Positions 24,725 through 33,567 are shown, counted from the stretch's first letter. The stretch is DNA of 64,000 nt from Fibrobacteria bacterium AD312 (GCA_001462345.1 LIUM01000041.1:1-64000), one strand, 5' to 3'. Notes: a model not told the origin generated them from the sequence alone. Numbers and translations are program-made.

Positions 24725-26571
24725 TTTAAACTCCCATATTTGTCGGGCAAGCCCATGGAGTAACGACGACTGACTCCAAATTCTTGAATCAAGAACAGTA
24801 CGTCTGTTGATGTAATTTTAAGCACTTTTCCGTTTAAGATCTTGTCGCCTTCTTTAACGGTATAAGAAATCGCTGGGTTTTTAGATTCTGCAAGGATAGC
24901 CATTGGTTCTTCTGTTTCCCATATAATACCAACCAATTCCACTTGATCAATATTAATTCCTTCTTCAACTAACCCTTTTATTTCTACAAATGGATCTCTA
25001 CGGCCAAAAGAGCTATAAGTCACACGATCTTCTGAATTCTTCTCAAATCGAGAAACGATAGAGTCGAGATTTTCACCTTTCTCAAAAGCCATTTGTTTTA
25101 AGCGTTCTAATTGAATGCTAGATAATTCATCACGAAATGACACGGCTCTCTTATATACAAAACCTGTTTTATTCTTAAACTGAACTTTTTGAAATAAGCC
25201 TGTATTTTCAAGACTGACTAATCGATCTCCAAAAACTAAACGCTGTAATACTTGAGATTTTTGATTAGCGGAAGCAAATAATTCTATTTCTTCAGATACA
25301 ACGATTAATTCTCTTGTTGTTGGACGTAAATAGAATGTCTGCGCTACAGAAACTAATTTTTTTGATTCTGGTTCTAACTTTTTAGCAAATGCATCAAATG
25401 AAGTCGTTGAAGATTTAGATCCAAGCCATTGACGTTCATGAATGCCATTGGGCTTTGCATGCCAATAGGATATTCCATCTATCTTTTTTTCAGAAAGCGT
25501 TTGCAAAATCAAAATACCATTTCTAACAAGTATCGAAGGTTCAATTCCTGGTTGAATCTCTAAATTCAAACCATAAGAATTCCAATATACTGATTTAACA
25601 ATTGAACCCCGATTAATTTTGAATACTGGCGATTTAGAAGGGCCAGCTAAACCAATCGTAATCACCTGCTTTTTTAAAGGCCCCACATTTGATAAAACAA
25701 TTTTATCATCTGTTACTAATTGAAATTGTTCTATGCCAAAACTGGATAAAGCAATCATCTCCTGAACGCCATCAATTAATGCTGATACAGGTTTTGATTC
25801 AGAAGAGCTTTTGAGTTCAGCAGTAGCTGCTTTTTCGGCATTCTTCTTTTCTTGTGCCGCCAGTTTCTTTTCTTTTAAAGACGCTTTTTCTGCCGCTTTC
25901 TTTTCTTCAGCAATGCGCTTTTTTTCTTCTAGGGCTAACTTGGCTGCAAGCTTCTTTTCTTCTAAAGCTGCTTGTTCTGCCGCTTTCTTTTCTTCAGCAA
26001 TGCGTTTCTTTTCGTCCAGGGTTGACTTTGCAGCAAGCTTCTTTTCTTCTAAGGCCGCTTTTTCTGCCGCTTTCTTTTCTTCAGCAATGCGTTTCTTTTC
26101 TTCTAAGGCCGCCTTCTCTGCTGCTTTTTTTAATTCCTTAAACTTTTTAGTTAAAACCCATCCATTATCTTTTGCTTTTGGAAGAACAATCACAAAATCT
26201 GTCTGTTTTGAAAGCTCTATTTTATTTTTGTCCGATTTAATTAAATCACCAACACTAAATTCAAATTTTAGCAAGGTTGTCTTTTTGCTTTTCTCTTTAA
26301 ATACCTTCATTTTCTGAATTAAAGGAGAAGTCGCACTTAAATCAAAAGAACCTTCCCCTAAAAGAAAATCTGTTTCTGAAAAAGCCACTGTCAAAGTTTT
26401 TGAAGAAGCTTCATACTTTTGGAAAAAGCTAGGTAGGTTTTTAGGCGAAACAAATTGGAAAACCAATTGACATGCCTCTTTTTGACATAGCAAGCTAACA
26501 TCTTTTATTTCTGCAGCAAAAGAATAAGACGTTAAAAGGAACAAAAGAAGAAGGACTTTTATCTTTTTCAT
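24721..26571 (-). CDS. pilP: PilP-like protein with long KEA-rich coiled coil
   Basis: The position (pilO-pilP-pilQ) and the C-terminal ~90 residues (FGRRDPFVEIKGLVEEG, QVELVGIIWETEEPMAILAESKN, YTVKEGDKILNGKVLKI) identify the PilP beta-domain that links the inner-membrane PilNO ring to the secretin. Upstream there is much more than usual: a signal peptide, an AMIN-like N-terminal domain, a ~110-residue run of EEKKRIAEEKKAAEKAALEE-type repeats that should form a long helix as in TolA, a beta region, and an SH3-like segment (YLRPTTRELIVVSEEIELFA to KTGFVYKRAVSF). At 616 residues it is over three times the usual PilP length and could span the periplasm. Confidence 0.8.
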   Translation of the reverse strand: MKKIKVLLLLFLLTSYSFAAEIKDVSLLCQKEACQLVFQFVSPKNLPSFFQKYEASSKTLTVAFSETDFLLGEGSFDLSATSPLIQKMKVFKEKSKKTTLLKFEFSVGDLIKSDKNKIELSKQTDFVIVLPKAKDNGWVLTKKFKELKKAAEKAALEEKKRIAEEKKAAEKAALEEKKLAAKSTLDEKKRIAEEKKAAEQAALEEKKLAAKLALEEKKRIAEEKKAAEKASLKEKKLAAQEKKNAEKAATAELKSSSESKPVSALIDGVQEMIALSSFGIEQFQLVTDDKIVLSNVGPLKKQVITIGLAGPSKSPVFKINRGSIVKSVYWNSYGLNLEIQPGIEPSILVRNGILILQTLSEKKIDGISYWHAKPNGIHERQWLGSKSSTTSFDAFAKKLEPESKKLVSVAQTFYLRPTTRELIVVSEEIELFASANQKSQVLQRLVFGDRLVSLENTGLFQKVQFKNKTGFVYKRAVSFRDELSSIQLERLKQMAFEKGENLDSIVSRFEKNSEDRVTYSSFGRRDPFVEIKGLVEEGINIDQVELVGIIWETEEPMAILAESKNPAISYTVKEGDKILNGKVLKITSTDVLFLIQEFGVSRRYSMGLPDKYGSLK

Positions 26572-27167
26572 TGGGCAGCCTTCTTTGATGTGTAGGTGGT
26601 CAATTTAAAAGAAACTGAAACGGTAATGGGAGTCCATCCATGAGTTTCAGCCTTTTCGAGTTCTGTTGCAATACCTGAGTAACGCCCTAAACGCAAATCC
26701 GTAATGGATGTAGGGTAATTAAAATTAGCAATCTCAGCAAAAAGGTAGCCTAGCATATGGTAACCAGAATTTACGACAATAGAATACTTATTCTCAATGT
26801 AGTAATCTTTTGTTTCACGACCTTCTGGATTAAATTTCTGGATTTGTACACCAGAACTTCTTAACACGGCATATAAATCTTGCAAGCGAAGAGGCACTTT
26901 TTCTTCTTCAGGGAACATTTCTTTAAGGCGTTCAAATTCATTTTCTGCTTGTGCTAATCGAAGGCTCAACTCGGCAATTCTATTTTTCTGCACATTAATT
27001 TTAGCAAGATCATCTTGAGCTTTACTTAATTGCTGTTCTAAATCTTGTTTCTTTATTTCAAAAGCTTTCCATTCATATTCATAAAACGCAAAAGCACCAC
27101 CACCAAGTAGTAATACAATTAAAATGGCAAAAATATTCTTTTTATCTTTCCAATCAAAATTACCCAT
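26568..27167 (-). CDS. pilO: Type IV pilus inner-membrane platform protein PilO
   Basis: A 199-residue bitopic protein: cytoplasmic start MGNFDWKDKKN, one transmembrane helix (IFAILIVLLLGGGAFAFYEY), a coiled coil (~residues 35-85) and a ferredoxin-like C-terminal domain (VVNSGYHMLGYLFAEIANFNYPTSITDLRLGRY). It dimerises with PilN. GGAAGGAG precedes the ATG; the stop overlaps the start of the pilP gene. Confidence 0.9.
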   Translation of the reverse strand: MGNFDWKDKKNIFAILIVLLLGGGAFAFYEYEWKAFEIKKQDLEQQLSKAQDDLAKINVQKNRIAELSLRLAQAENEFERLKEMFPEEEKVPLRLQDLYAVLRSSGVQIQKFNPEGRETKDYYIENKYSIVVNSGYHMLGYLFAEIANFNYPTSITDLRLGRYSGIATELEKAETHGWTPITVSVSFKLTTYTSKKAAQ

Positions 27168-27169
27168 AC

Positions 27170-27772
27170 CTATCTAGCTCCTTCCAGGCCGAGGTCCTGT
27201 TTGATTGATGCTTTAATAGTAAAATTATAGGTATCTTCTGCGCCAGTTTTCGTAGTTGCAATGGAAATTAAACTAACGGCACTAATACTGACTTGCTTTT
27301 CAAGCTTAACCATGTATTCTGCCACTTCAGAAAAATCAAAAGTGAACCCTTTTAGCTCCATTTCATTAGCCCCAATCTGATTTAAATTCGTAAGCCACAT
27401 ATTAGGAGGTAAAATGGAAGATAAGTTTTCAAAAAGAATAACCCATCTTTTCTTACTGACTTGTATTGATTTTAATGCATTATTTTTTTGAGCAATGACA
27501 GATAGTTTATTATCAAGCTCCGTAATTTTATTCAGTAATGGTTTTTCTTTTTCCACTTCTGCAAGTGTGGATTGTAAATTATTTTCTAGTTGAGAAGTAA
27601 CATCTTGCATATGAATCTTCAATAGGAAGATTAATACTAGTACAACTAATAAAGCCACTATAGGCCAAATAATACGTCGATCTAAAATCCAAGATAAATC
27701 ATTCTTAACCTTCCTATATTCAGCAGGAAGTAAATTGATTTCAACACAAAGTTTATTCGTTTTCTCTGCCAT
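27170..27772 (-). CDS. pilN: Type IV pilus assembly protein PilN
   Basis: A 200-residue bitopic protein. The cytoplasmic N-terminus VEINLLPAEYRK is the conserved INLLP peptide that binds PilM. It is followed by one transmembrane helix (IIWPIVALLVVLVLIFLLKI), a coiled coil and a ferredoxin-like domain (WVILFENLSSILPPNMWLTNLNQ, ELKGFTFDFSEVAEYMVKLE). The ATG shares its A with the pilM stop (TAATG). Confidence 0.93.
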   Translation of the reverse strand: MAEKTNKLCVEINLLPAEYRKVKNDLSWILDRRIIWPIVALLVVLVLIFLLKIHMQDVTSQLENNLQSTLAEVEKEKPLLNKITELDNKLSVIAQKNNALKSIQVSKKRWVILFENLSSILPPNMWLTNLNQIGANEMELKGFTFDFSEVAEYMVKLEKQVSISAVSLISIATTKTGAEDTYNFTIKASIKQDLGLEGAR

Positions 27773-28860
27773 TAGAATTTCCTCATGGCATACCCAAGAG
27801 CGGGAGCGTAAATATTTACAAGTGCTTTTGAAAGCCCTGATTCACCAACGACTTCTGGTGAACAAGAAACCTTTTCAAATGGATTAAGAGCTTCTGTAGG
27901 AATTCCAATTCGATCCTCTATGTACTCGCATATTCCAGGAAGGCTCACTCCCCCTCCACTCAATAAAATCTTACTTGGCTTTTCTCCCGATTCGGAGTTA
28001 GAAAAATAACGAATGCCAAATTCCAAGGCACCAACTACTTCTTCAAAAGCAAGTTGCATTGCAGACTCAACATCTGCTTCAGAAAATCCGTCTATCATCA
28101 CAGGTTTTTCGCTTTCAAACATTTCATGACATTTTGCAGCATCGATCCCCAGATGTCGGCACAGCATATTAATCACGGATTCCATAGAACCACTTGTCAA
28201 TGCACGCGTAGAATGAAAGAATCCTTCCATTAAAAATACGATGCTAGCCTTTTTTTCACCAATATTGAAAATGGCAACCGTCTTTTTTTTCTCTTCTTCT
28301 TCAACAGACGACATATACACATTCGCTAAAGCAAAGACATCGACATCAATCGCATTTAGGCGTATATCGGCATCCTTGTAAAAACCCGCCCATGAATCTA
28401 ACATGGCGTTTTTAGCAGCGACAATATTGACTTTAATTTCACCTTCTTGTCGATCGTAAACTTGATAATCTAAGATATTATCTTGATCGTCAAAAGGAGG
28501 ACGAGCTTGTGCGGTCTGAACAATGATTGCATCTTCATTCCCATTCTTTGGCACTTTAACAGTTAGCTTATCGACAAGCACTCCAGATGCACTATTAATC
28601 CCAGCGACGATATCTACTTTTTCTCGGTCACCGACTTGCCTTGCCATTATTTTAGACAAAGCATCACGTAATTTTTCTGCGTCTCGAATTTCCCCATCTT
28701 CTAATGTCTTTTCTGGTAAACGTTCCAAATCAACAGCTGTGACTTGAATATTTCCTCGATGACCATGAAATACTCGAACTAGTTTGATACTGTAATGACC
28801 AATATCAATTCCGACCGTTTGTCGATCGCCAAGCATATGTGAAAAAAAATCAGAAGCCAA
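27772..28860 (-). CDS. pilM: Type IV pilus assembly protein PilM
   Basis: A cytoplasmic actin/FtsA-fold ATPase (362 residues) that organises the pilus platform. The phosphate-binding strands are VGIDIGHYSIKLVRV (~residues 16-30), and ILLSGGGVSLPGICEYIEDRIGIPTE marks the adenosine site. The start appears to be TTG at 28860, with GGAG 6 bp upstream; the next in-frame ATG is eight codons later. It is the first gene of the pilMNOPQ operon, directly behind a strong promoter at 28892-28920. Confidence 0.92.
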   Translation of the reverse strand: MASDFFSHMLGDRQTVGIDIGHYSIKLVRVFHGHRGNIQVTAVDLERLPEKTLEDGEIRDAEKLRDALSKIMARQVGDREKVDIVAGINSASGVLVDKLTVKVPKNGNEDAIIVQTAQARPPFDDQDNILDYQVYDRQEGEIKVNIVAAKNAMLDSWAGFYKDADIRLNAIDVDVFALANVYMSSVEEEEKKKTVAIFNIGEKKASIVFLMEGFFHSTRALTSGSMESVINMLCRHLGIDAAKCHEMFESEKPVMIDGFSEADVESAMQLAFEEVVGALEFGIRYFSNSESGEKPSKILLSGGGVSLPGICEYIEDRIGIPTEALNPFEKVSCSPEVVGESGLSKALVNIYAPALGYAMRKF

Positions 28861-28891
28861 AATATACTCCGACGGGAAACATTATCATCTA

Positions 28892-28920
28892 ATTCTACCT
28901 TTCGCAAACCCGAATGTCAA
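28892..28920 (-). promoter_or_regulatory. Sigma70-type promoter of the pilMNOPQ operon
   Basis: On the minus strand TTGACA (28920-28915) and TAGAAT (28897-28892) are separated by exactly 17 bp. The predicted transcript start is near 28885, giving a leader of about 25 nt with a GGAG ribosome binding site. Confidence 0.75.
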
Positions 28921-28979
28921 GCAAAAAATACATAACTCCTTGAAAAATAATTAGTTAGCCCTATTTTTAACCTCAATAA

Positions 28980-29975
28980 TCAGGTCTTTTTCTTTTTATG
29001 AACCTGAAATATGTACTGAAGAACCTTTTCTTGTATTCGACCAAATTCACCAGAAAAAGAAGCTGTGTATAAATACAAATCTGGATATTCTTGTCTTTTT
29101 TTGCTTAATTTGCGTAAAATCTCAATTTTTACTCGATCTGAACCAAAACTAGGTAAACTAAATTGAATTTCAATATCACGTGTAGGTATTTCACTTATGG
29201 GTAAGCCAATTAAAATACCACCCGCAGACAAGTCAAATAAAAAACCTTCCAACTTGGAGGAATGAGAAATAAAAGCTTGTACTGGAATTAAGACTTGTTC
29301 TCGAATCCAACGTCTTAATTGAAGTTTTTCAAAGTCAACTATATGTGAGAGCTCTAGTTCATTTGAACTTACTTTTAATACTTTAACTTTACCAGAATAA
29401 ACAGCCTCATCTGGTTGAGTCCAACGCATAGAGATAATGGAACCTTCCAATGAAGGGTAAAAGTTCTCTCCCCAAATTCCTGAGAATTTTACCTTCCAAC
29501 TTTTTTCATCAACAGCAATAACTTCCGTATGTTCTTTATCTGACTTTGAGTTTGATAAAAGAGTGACCTTAATCCCTGTTACAAATTGTCTTGAACTGGT
29601 TAAAATGCAATTCTTATGATTGACTGTAAAGCCTAGCTTTTCACGTAAAGAAGAAACCGATTGTAATGTTTCCGTGCGAATCTGATTGATTTTCCTAAAC
29701 TCATAAAATCGATTCACCGCTTCTTCAAATAGAATGGATGAATTAAAAACGGCGTCTTTATTCGAAAAAGAAGATTGACGTACTATTTTTTCAATCGTAT
29801 GCATCTCTTTTTCAGTTAAACAAAGAAGCTTCTTTTTGCTTTCAAAACTTTGACTCCCGAACATTTCTTCACTTTCTCGCCGTTTTTCACTACGATGAAT
29901 TTCTATTAATACCAAGAGAAGTAGTAACAAAATAGTTACCACTCCAATCCATATTAAAACGGCGGGGTCTATCAT
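28980..29975 (-). CDS. Membrane-anchored PilZ-like domain protein
   Basis: This 331-residue protein has an N-terminal transmembrane helix (VLIWIGVVTILLLLLLVLIEI), a helical region, a YcgR-N-like beta domain (~residues 135-205) and a C-terminal PilZ-like domain with RRWIREQV and DLSAGGI. These match the RxxxR and D/N-x-S-x-x-G motifs that bind cyclic di-GMP, although the first is spaced RRWIR. I use the ATG at 29975, three bases after the pyrC' stop; an upstream TTG at 29993 is also possible. It sits between the pyrimidine operon and the pilM promoter, so a c-di-GMP role in pilus control is plausible. Confidence 0.75.
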   Translation of the reverse strand: MIDPAVLIWIGVVTILLLLLLVLIEIHRSEKRRESEEMFGSQSFESKKKLLCLTEKEMHTIEKIVRQSSFSNKDAVFNSSILFEEAVNRFYEFRKINQIRTETLQSVSSLREKLGFTVNHKNCILTSSRQFVTGIKVTLLSNSKSDKEHTEVIAVDEKSWKVKFSGIWGENFYPSLEGSIISMRWTQPDEAVYSGKVKVLKVSSNELELSHIVDFEKLQLRRWIREQVLIPVQAFISHSSKLEGFLFDLSAGGILIGLPISEIPTRDIEIQFSLPSFGSDRVKIEILRKLSKKRQEYPDLYLYTASFSGEFGRIQEKVLQYIFQVHKKKKT

Positions 29976-29977
29976 AC

Positions 29978-31225
29978 TCAGACCTGAGTCCAAAGACCCT
30001 GAATATACGAACCTTTTATGGCACTTGGTATTTGATTGTTTAGAAGAGGTGTGTTTTGAACTGCCCCTGAAAGAATCTTTGGCGACACTACACTTGGCTC
30101 CCTAGGATCTAGAAGCACCAAATCTATATTCGACCTCTTCTCCATCTTTTGAAGCCCCGCACAAGCGATTTTCGCTGGATTGAACGAAAGTAAATCCAGC
30201 GCCCGTCGTTCGCCGACGTGGTCTACCAATGTAGACCAAATCGCTGGTAATGCGACTTCTAATGAAATAGCACCAGCAACGGCATCTTCAAAATTCACTT
30301 CTTTTTCTTGACGAAGAACAGGTGTGTGATTACAACTGATGGCATCAACAACGCCACGTTTGAGGCCATCCCAAAGAGCTTGTTTATCTTGAGGAGAACG
30401 AAGTGGAGGGATGAGATTAAAATGAGAATCCAAATCAAAAAGAACGTGATCATCAAACAATAAGTGATACAATCCAACATCACAGGTTACATCTAACCCA
30501 CGAGCTCTCGCTTGTTCAATTAAGTTTAAGGACTCTGCGCATGTAATTTGTTTTAGATGAATTGGCACTTTTAAGAAAAGAGCTGTTTCTAAAATAGTAT
30601 GAACGACAATGGTTTCAGCAATTCTAGGAATTCCCTTCATGCCAAGAACATCTGCGACGTCGCCTTCGTGAACACAACCCGCACTGCGTAAAGAAAGATC
30701 CAGAGGCAAAAAGAAGAATCGCTTCGATGACATCGCTCCATATTCCATCGCTAAGCGTAAAAAGCGAGTCGTTGCATTTAAGTGATTACCATCTCCAAAA
30801 CCAGAGACCCCACAAGAAGCAAGTTCTAGCATTTCGGCGAGCTGTTCACATTTATAGCTTTTACTAAAAGAGCCTAAAATAGAAAGCTGAAATCCACTTT
30901 TAGAAAATACTTGTTGTATAGCACTTAGCTTTTGAACATCATCAATTGGGTTGGCACTGCTCTCATAGAGCCCACCATAAAAGCCTCCACGGCGCATGGC
31001 AGTATAACCATTTTGAAAAGTATAGATGTCATCTCGAAGAGGTTCTTGAAAATCAAGACCTAAAGCAAAAAGCGCGGGCAAAGCAAGAGCTCCGTTCCCT
31101 TCTATTTCAATCGCTCCTTCAATGGATTCTCCAACCCAACGTCCATCGACTAGATTCATGGTGGTCAACGGTTGAAACGATCCTTGAACAAAAGGACGAA
31201 CATTTTTTAGAATCACTTTATTCAC
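29978..31225 (-). CDS. pyrC: Non-catalytic dihydroorotase homologue (PyrC'/PyrX type)
   Basis: This 415-residue protein aligns end to end with class I dihydroorotases (GCVHEGDVADVLGMKGIPRIAE, LIEQARARGLDVTCDVGLYHLL, IPPLRSPQDKQALWDGL, AGAISLEVALPAIW), but the metal site is gone. DLHVHxREP is GLDFQEP, HCED is LPLD, the CHIS His is Lys, and TDHAPH is CNHTPV. Such proteins (PyrC' in Pseudomonas) are structural partners of aspartate carbamoyltransferase. The likely start is the GTG at 31225, overlapping the pyrB stop, with GGAGG upstream. An active dihydroorotase must be encoded elsewhere. Confidence 0.88.
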   Translation of the reverse strand: MNKVILKNVRPFVQGSFQPLTTMNLVDGRWVGESIEGAIEIEGNGALALPALFALGLDFQEPLRDDIYTFQNGYTAMRRGGFYGGLYESSANPIDDVQKLSAIQQVFSKSGFQLSILGSFSKSYKCEQLAEMLELASCGVSGFGDGNHLNATTRFLRLAMEYGAMSSKRFFFLPLDLSLRSAGCVHEGDVADVLGMKGIPRIAETIVVHTILETALFLKVPIHLKQITCAESLNLIEQARARGLDVTCDVGLYHLLFDDHVLFDLDSHFNLIPPLRSPQDKQALWDGLKRGVVDAISCNHTPVLRQEKEVNFEDAVAGAISLEVALPAIWSTLVDHVGERRALDLLSFNPAKIACAGLQKMEKRSNIDLVLLDPREPSVVSPKILSGAVQNTPLLNNQIPSAIKGSYIQGLWTQV

Positions 31226-32153
31226 TTGCACGCCCTCCCGAAAGAAGAAATAACACAGCCATACGAACAGCAACGCCATTAGTCACTTGTTCTAGAATAA
31301 CAGATTGATCACTATCAGCCATCTCAGAATCGAGTTCTACTCCTCGATTAATTGGTCCTGGATGCATGATTAAAGCGGAAGGACTTGCTTGTTCTAAAAC
31401 ATCTCTAGTAATTCCAAAGAAATTACGATATTCACGCATACTAGGTAAAAGCGAATCATCCATCCGCTCTTTTTGTAAACGCAATGCAATGACCGCATCG
31501 GCTTCATGAACCGCTTTACGAACATCTTGTTCAAAATGAACACTGTTAAAAAATTCTCTATTACGAGGAGCTAGTGTACTTGGAGCACAAAGCGTAACAT
31601 GAGCCCCCATGGTAGTTAAACCCCATAAGTTAGAACGAGCTACTCGACTATGACGAATATCTCCAATAATAGCGATCCGTTTATTTTTTAAGGAGCCAAG
31701 ATGCTGTTCAATCGTCAACATATCCAATAACGCTTGAGTGGGATGTTCATGAGCACCGTCTCCAGCATTCACAATAATCGCCTTACTATGATCTGCTAAA
31801 AATTTAGGGACACCAGTCCCTTTATGCCGCACCACCACTAAATCAATTTTCATGGCTTCAATATTTCGCAAAGTATCTAGGAGGGTTTCACCCTTTTTTA
31901 CACTTGAGTTGGAAGTAGTAAAATTGATTGTATCTGCTGAAAGTCTTTTTTCTGCGAGTTCAAAACTCGTTCTGGTTCGTGTACTATTTTCAAAAAACAA
32001 ATTGACGACCGTAACGCCTCGTAATGAAGGGACTTTCTTCACTGGACGTTCTAACACCTGACGAAAATCCATGGCCGTATCTAAAATGGTTCTAATATCT
32101 GATTGAGATACTCCTCGTAAGCCAAAGAGATGTTTTATTTGCAATGTACTCAT
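31218..32153 (-). CDS. pyrB: Aspartate carbamoyltransferase catalytic subunit
   Basis: PyrB condenses carbamoyl phosphate and aspartate, the first committed step of pyrimidine synthesis. The 311-residue protein has the carbamoyl-phosphate motif ENSTRTRTSFELAEKRL, SSVKKGETLLDTLRN, HEHPTQALLDMLTI, the RHSRVARSNLWGL segment and HPGPINRGVEL. No pyrI is present; the inactive PyrC' directly downstream suggests a PyrB-PyrC' dodecamer. The ATG shares its A with the pyrR stop, behind GGAGG. Confidence 0.96.
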   Translation of the reverse strand: MSTLQIKHLFGLRGVSQSDIRTILDTAMDFRQVLERPVKKVPSLRGVTVVNLFFENSTRTRTSFELAEKRLSADTINFTTSNSSVKKGETLLDTLRNIEAMKIDLVVVRHKGTGVPKFLADHSKAIIVNAGDGAHEHPTQALLDMLTIEQHLGSLKNKRIAIIGDIRHSRVARSNLWGLTTMGAHVTLCAPSTLAPRNREFFNSVHFEQDVRKAVHEADAVIALRLQKERMDDSLLPSMREYRNFFGITRDVLEQASPSALIMHPGPINRGVELDSEMADSDQSVILEQVTNGVAVRMAVLFLLSGGRASE

Positions 32154-32716
32154 TATTCACCCTCCACTTCGACTAAATAGACAGAGTTTTCTTGATCCAT
32201 TGGCTCTATTGAAACTCGAACTTCTTGATTCACAGCGGTTTCAACAACTAAACCAACGCAATCGGGGGCTATCGGTAATTCACGATGGCCGCGATCGACA
32301 AGAACACAAAGACGGATTGCCGATGGGCGACCTAAATCCAAAATAGATTGCATTGCCGCTCGAACAGAACGCCCTGTATATAAAACATCATCGACAAGAA
32401 TAATTTCTTTTTCTTCAACAGACGTAGGCATCGCCCTGATTCTCATTTCGGTGTTTTGAATGCGTTTACGATAATGAAAGTCATCTCTATAAAAAGTGGC
32501 ATCAATGCTCCCTAAAGGAATTTTCTGACCATACTTTTCGGATAAGCGAGCTGCGAGTTTTTCGGCAAGAGGAATACCTCGAGTAGCCATTCCTAAAACA
32601 ATTAAATTTTCTGGAGAAGGATGCATTTTTGCCAATTTAGCGGCCATTTCATCTAAAGCCCATTCCATGGACTTAGCATCTAGTAAGAGTCGAATGCGTT
32701 TACAGTTATCTTTCAA
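32153..32716 (-). CDS. pyrR: PyrR, pyrimidine operon regulator / uracil phosphoribosyltransferase
   Basis: A PRT-fold protein (187 residues) with the PRPP motif IILVDDVLYTGRSVRAAMQ and the PyrR-typical RPSAIRLCVLVDRGHRELPIAPD. In Bacillus it binds pyr mRNA and causes attenuation; in other taxa it may act only as a uracil PRTase. It is first in pyrR-pyrB-pyrC'. The start codon is TTG, and the Shine-Dalgarno sequence lies within a perfect 6-bp hairpin just upstream (listed separately), so translation may be self-regulated. Confidence 0.94.
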   Translation of the reverse strand: MKDNCKRIRLLLDAKSMEWALDEMAAKLAKMHPSPENLIVLGMATRGIPLAEKLAARLSEKYGQKIPLGSIDATFYRDDFHYRKRIQNTEMRIRAMPTSVEEKEIILVDDVLYTGRSVRAAMQSILDLGRPSAIRLCVLVDRGHRELPIAPDCVGLVVETAVNQEVRVSIEPMDQENSVYLVEVEGE

Positions 32717-32749
32717 AAGGGGCTCCTTTTATTCAGTGCCTTCTGAACA
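32717..32749 (-). promoter_or_regulatory. pyrR leader hairpins covering the ribosome binding site
   Basis: On the mRNA strand, TTCAG-aaggca-CTGAA is followed by AAAAGG-agcc-CCTTTT, which ends immediately before the TTG start. The second stem includes the AAAAGGAG Shine-Dalgarno sequence. This could limit translation or serve as a PyrR/uridine-nucleotide-responsive element; PyrR binding is not shown by the sequence. Confidence 0.45.
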
Positions 32750-32887
32750 CATCAATTTAGTTTTTTAAATGCCCTATGTACTAATTTCTTATAAAAAAAT
32801 GCGTTTTTAATCATCAAAAGTAATTCCAGTTTCCTCTCTTCTTTAAGATTTGTATATTTGATTTTACTTTTAAAATTCGGAGATTTT

Positions 32888-33436
32888 ATGTTTAATCAGT
32901 TAGATAAAGCTCAAAGCGGCGAAACCATCGCTATTATTAAAACCAATCTTGGTGAAATGCGTGCCCGTCTATTCCCTGAAATTGTGGGAGAGGCCGCCGA
33001 AAACTTTATAGAACTAGCTCAACAAGGCAAGTATAATAACGTTCCTTTTCATCGTATTATCAATGGTTTTATGATTCAAGGCGGTGATTTCACCAACCGT
33101 AATGGTACTGGTGGTCATGCAGCTAAAGGACCACGCTCCAATATTGGCGATCGTTATGACGTTCGCTTAACTCACCTTCGCGGTGCCTTAAGTTGGGCTA
33201 AAACTTCTTTACCTAATTCGATTGGAAGCCAGTTTTTTATTGTTCATCCCGAAAATGGAACTCATTTTTTAGATCATCCACAGAACGGTGGCCCTGCTGA
33301 AGGCTATTCTGTCTTTGGGCAATTGTTTGATGGTTTTGACGTTCTTGACGCCATTGCCTCCGTTAAAACAGACCGAAACGATCGTCCTTACGAAGATGTT
33401 TTAATTGAATCGGTTAAAATTGAAAAAATGGCATAG
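32888..33436 (+). CDS. Cyclophilin-type peptidyl-prolyl cis-trans isomerase
   Basis: A cytoplasmic cyclophilin (182 residues). Motifs are NVPFHRIINGFMIQGGDF with the catalytic Arg, GRGALSWAKT-like text (LRGALSWAKTSLPNSIGSQFFIVH) and YSVFGQLFDGFDVLDAI. I chose the ATG at 32888, preceded by CGGAG, not the upstream TTG-type frame start at 32858. A TATATTTG box at 32853-32860, matching the Bacteroidetes-style TAnnTTTG, is a candidate -7/-10 element. Confidence 0.93.
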   Translation: MFNQLDKAQSGETIAIIKTNLGEMRARLFPEIVGEAAENFIELAQQGKYNNVPFHRIINGFMIQGGDFTNRNGTGGHAAKGPRSNIGDRYDVRLTHLRGALSWAKTSLPNSIGSQFFIVHPENGTHFLDHPQNGGPAEGYSVFGQLFDGFDVLDAIASVKTDRNDRPYEDVLIESVKIEKMA

Positions 33437-33454
33437 CCTTTTTTCCTTTCGCCC

Positions 33455-33484
33455 TTGACAAAAAAACTTTTTTTTGTTCATATT
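33455..33484 (+). promoter_or_regulatory. Promoter of tRNA-Ala
   Basis: TTGACA at 33455-33460 and CATATT at 33479-33484 are 18 bp apart; the tRNA begins 11 bp further on. This spacing fits a sigma70-type promoter. Confidence 0.6.
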
Positions 33485-33494
33485 GCTCTACCTT

Positions 33495-33567
33495 GGGGTT
33501 ATAGCTCAGTTGGTAGAGCATCACGCTGGCAGCGTGAGGGTCTGCGGTTCGAATCCGCATAGCTCCA
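33495..33567 (+). tRNA. tRNA-Ala (anticodon GGC)
   Basis: A 73-nt cloverleaf: acceptor GGGGTTA pairs with TAGCTCC; the D arm is GCTC...GAGC; the anticodon stem TCACG/CGTGA encloses CTGGCAG, giving GGC; the T arm is TGCGG-TTCGAAT-CCGCA; the discriminator is A. The 3' CCA is not encoded (the next bases are CGA). It reads GCC/GCT alanine codons. Confidence 0.97.

Noticed and set aside
25811-26317. 168-codon plus-strand frame opposite the pilP coiled coil
   Set aside because: Mirror image of the Lys/Glu/Ala repeat on the other strand; low-complexity Phe/Ser text and no start signal.
30295-30483. Short minus-strand frame within the pyrC' gene
   Set aside because: Out-of-frame shadow of a well-supported gene.
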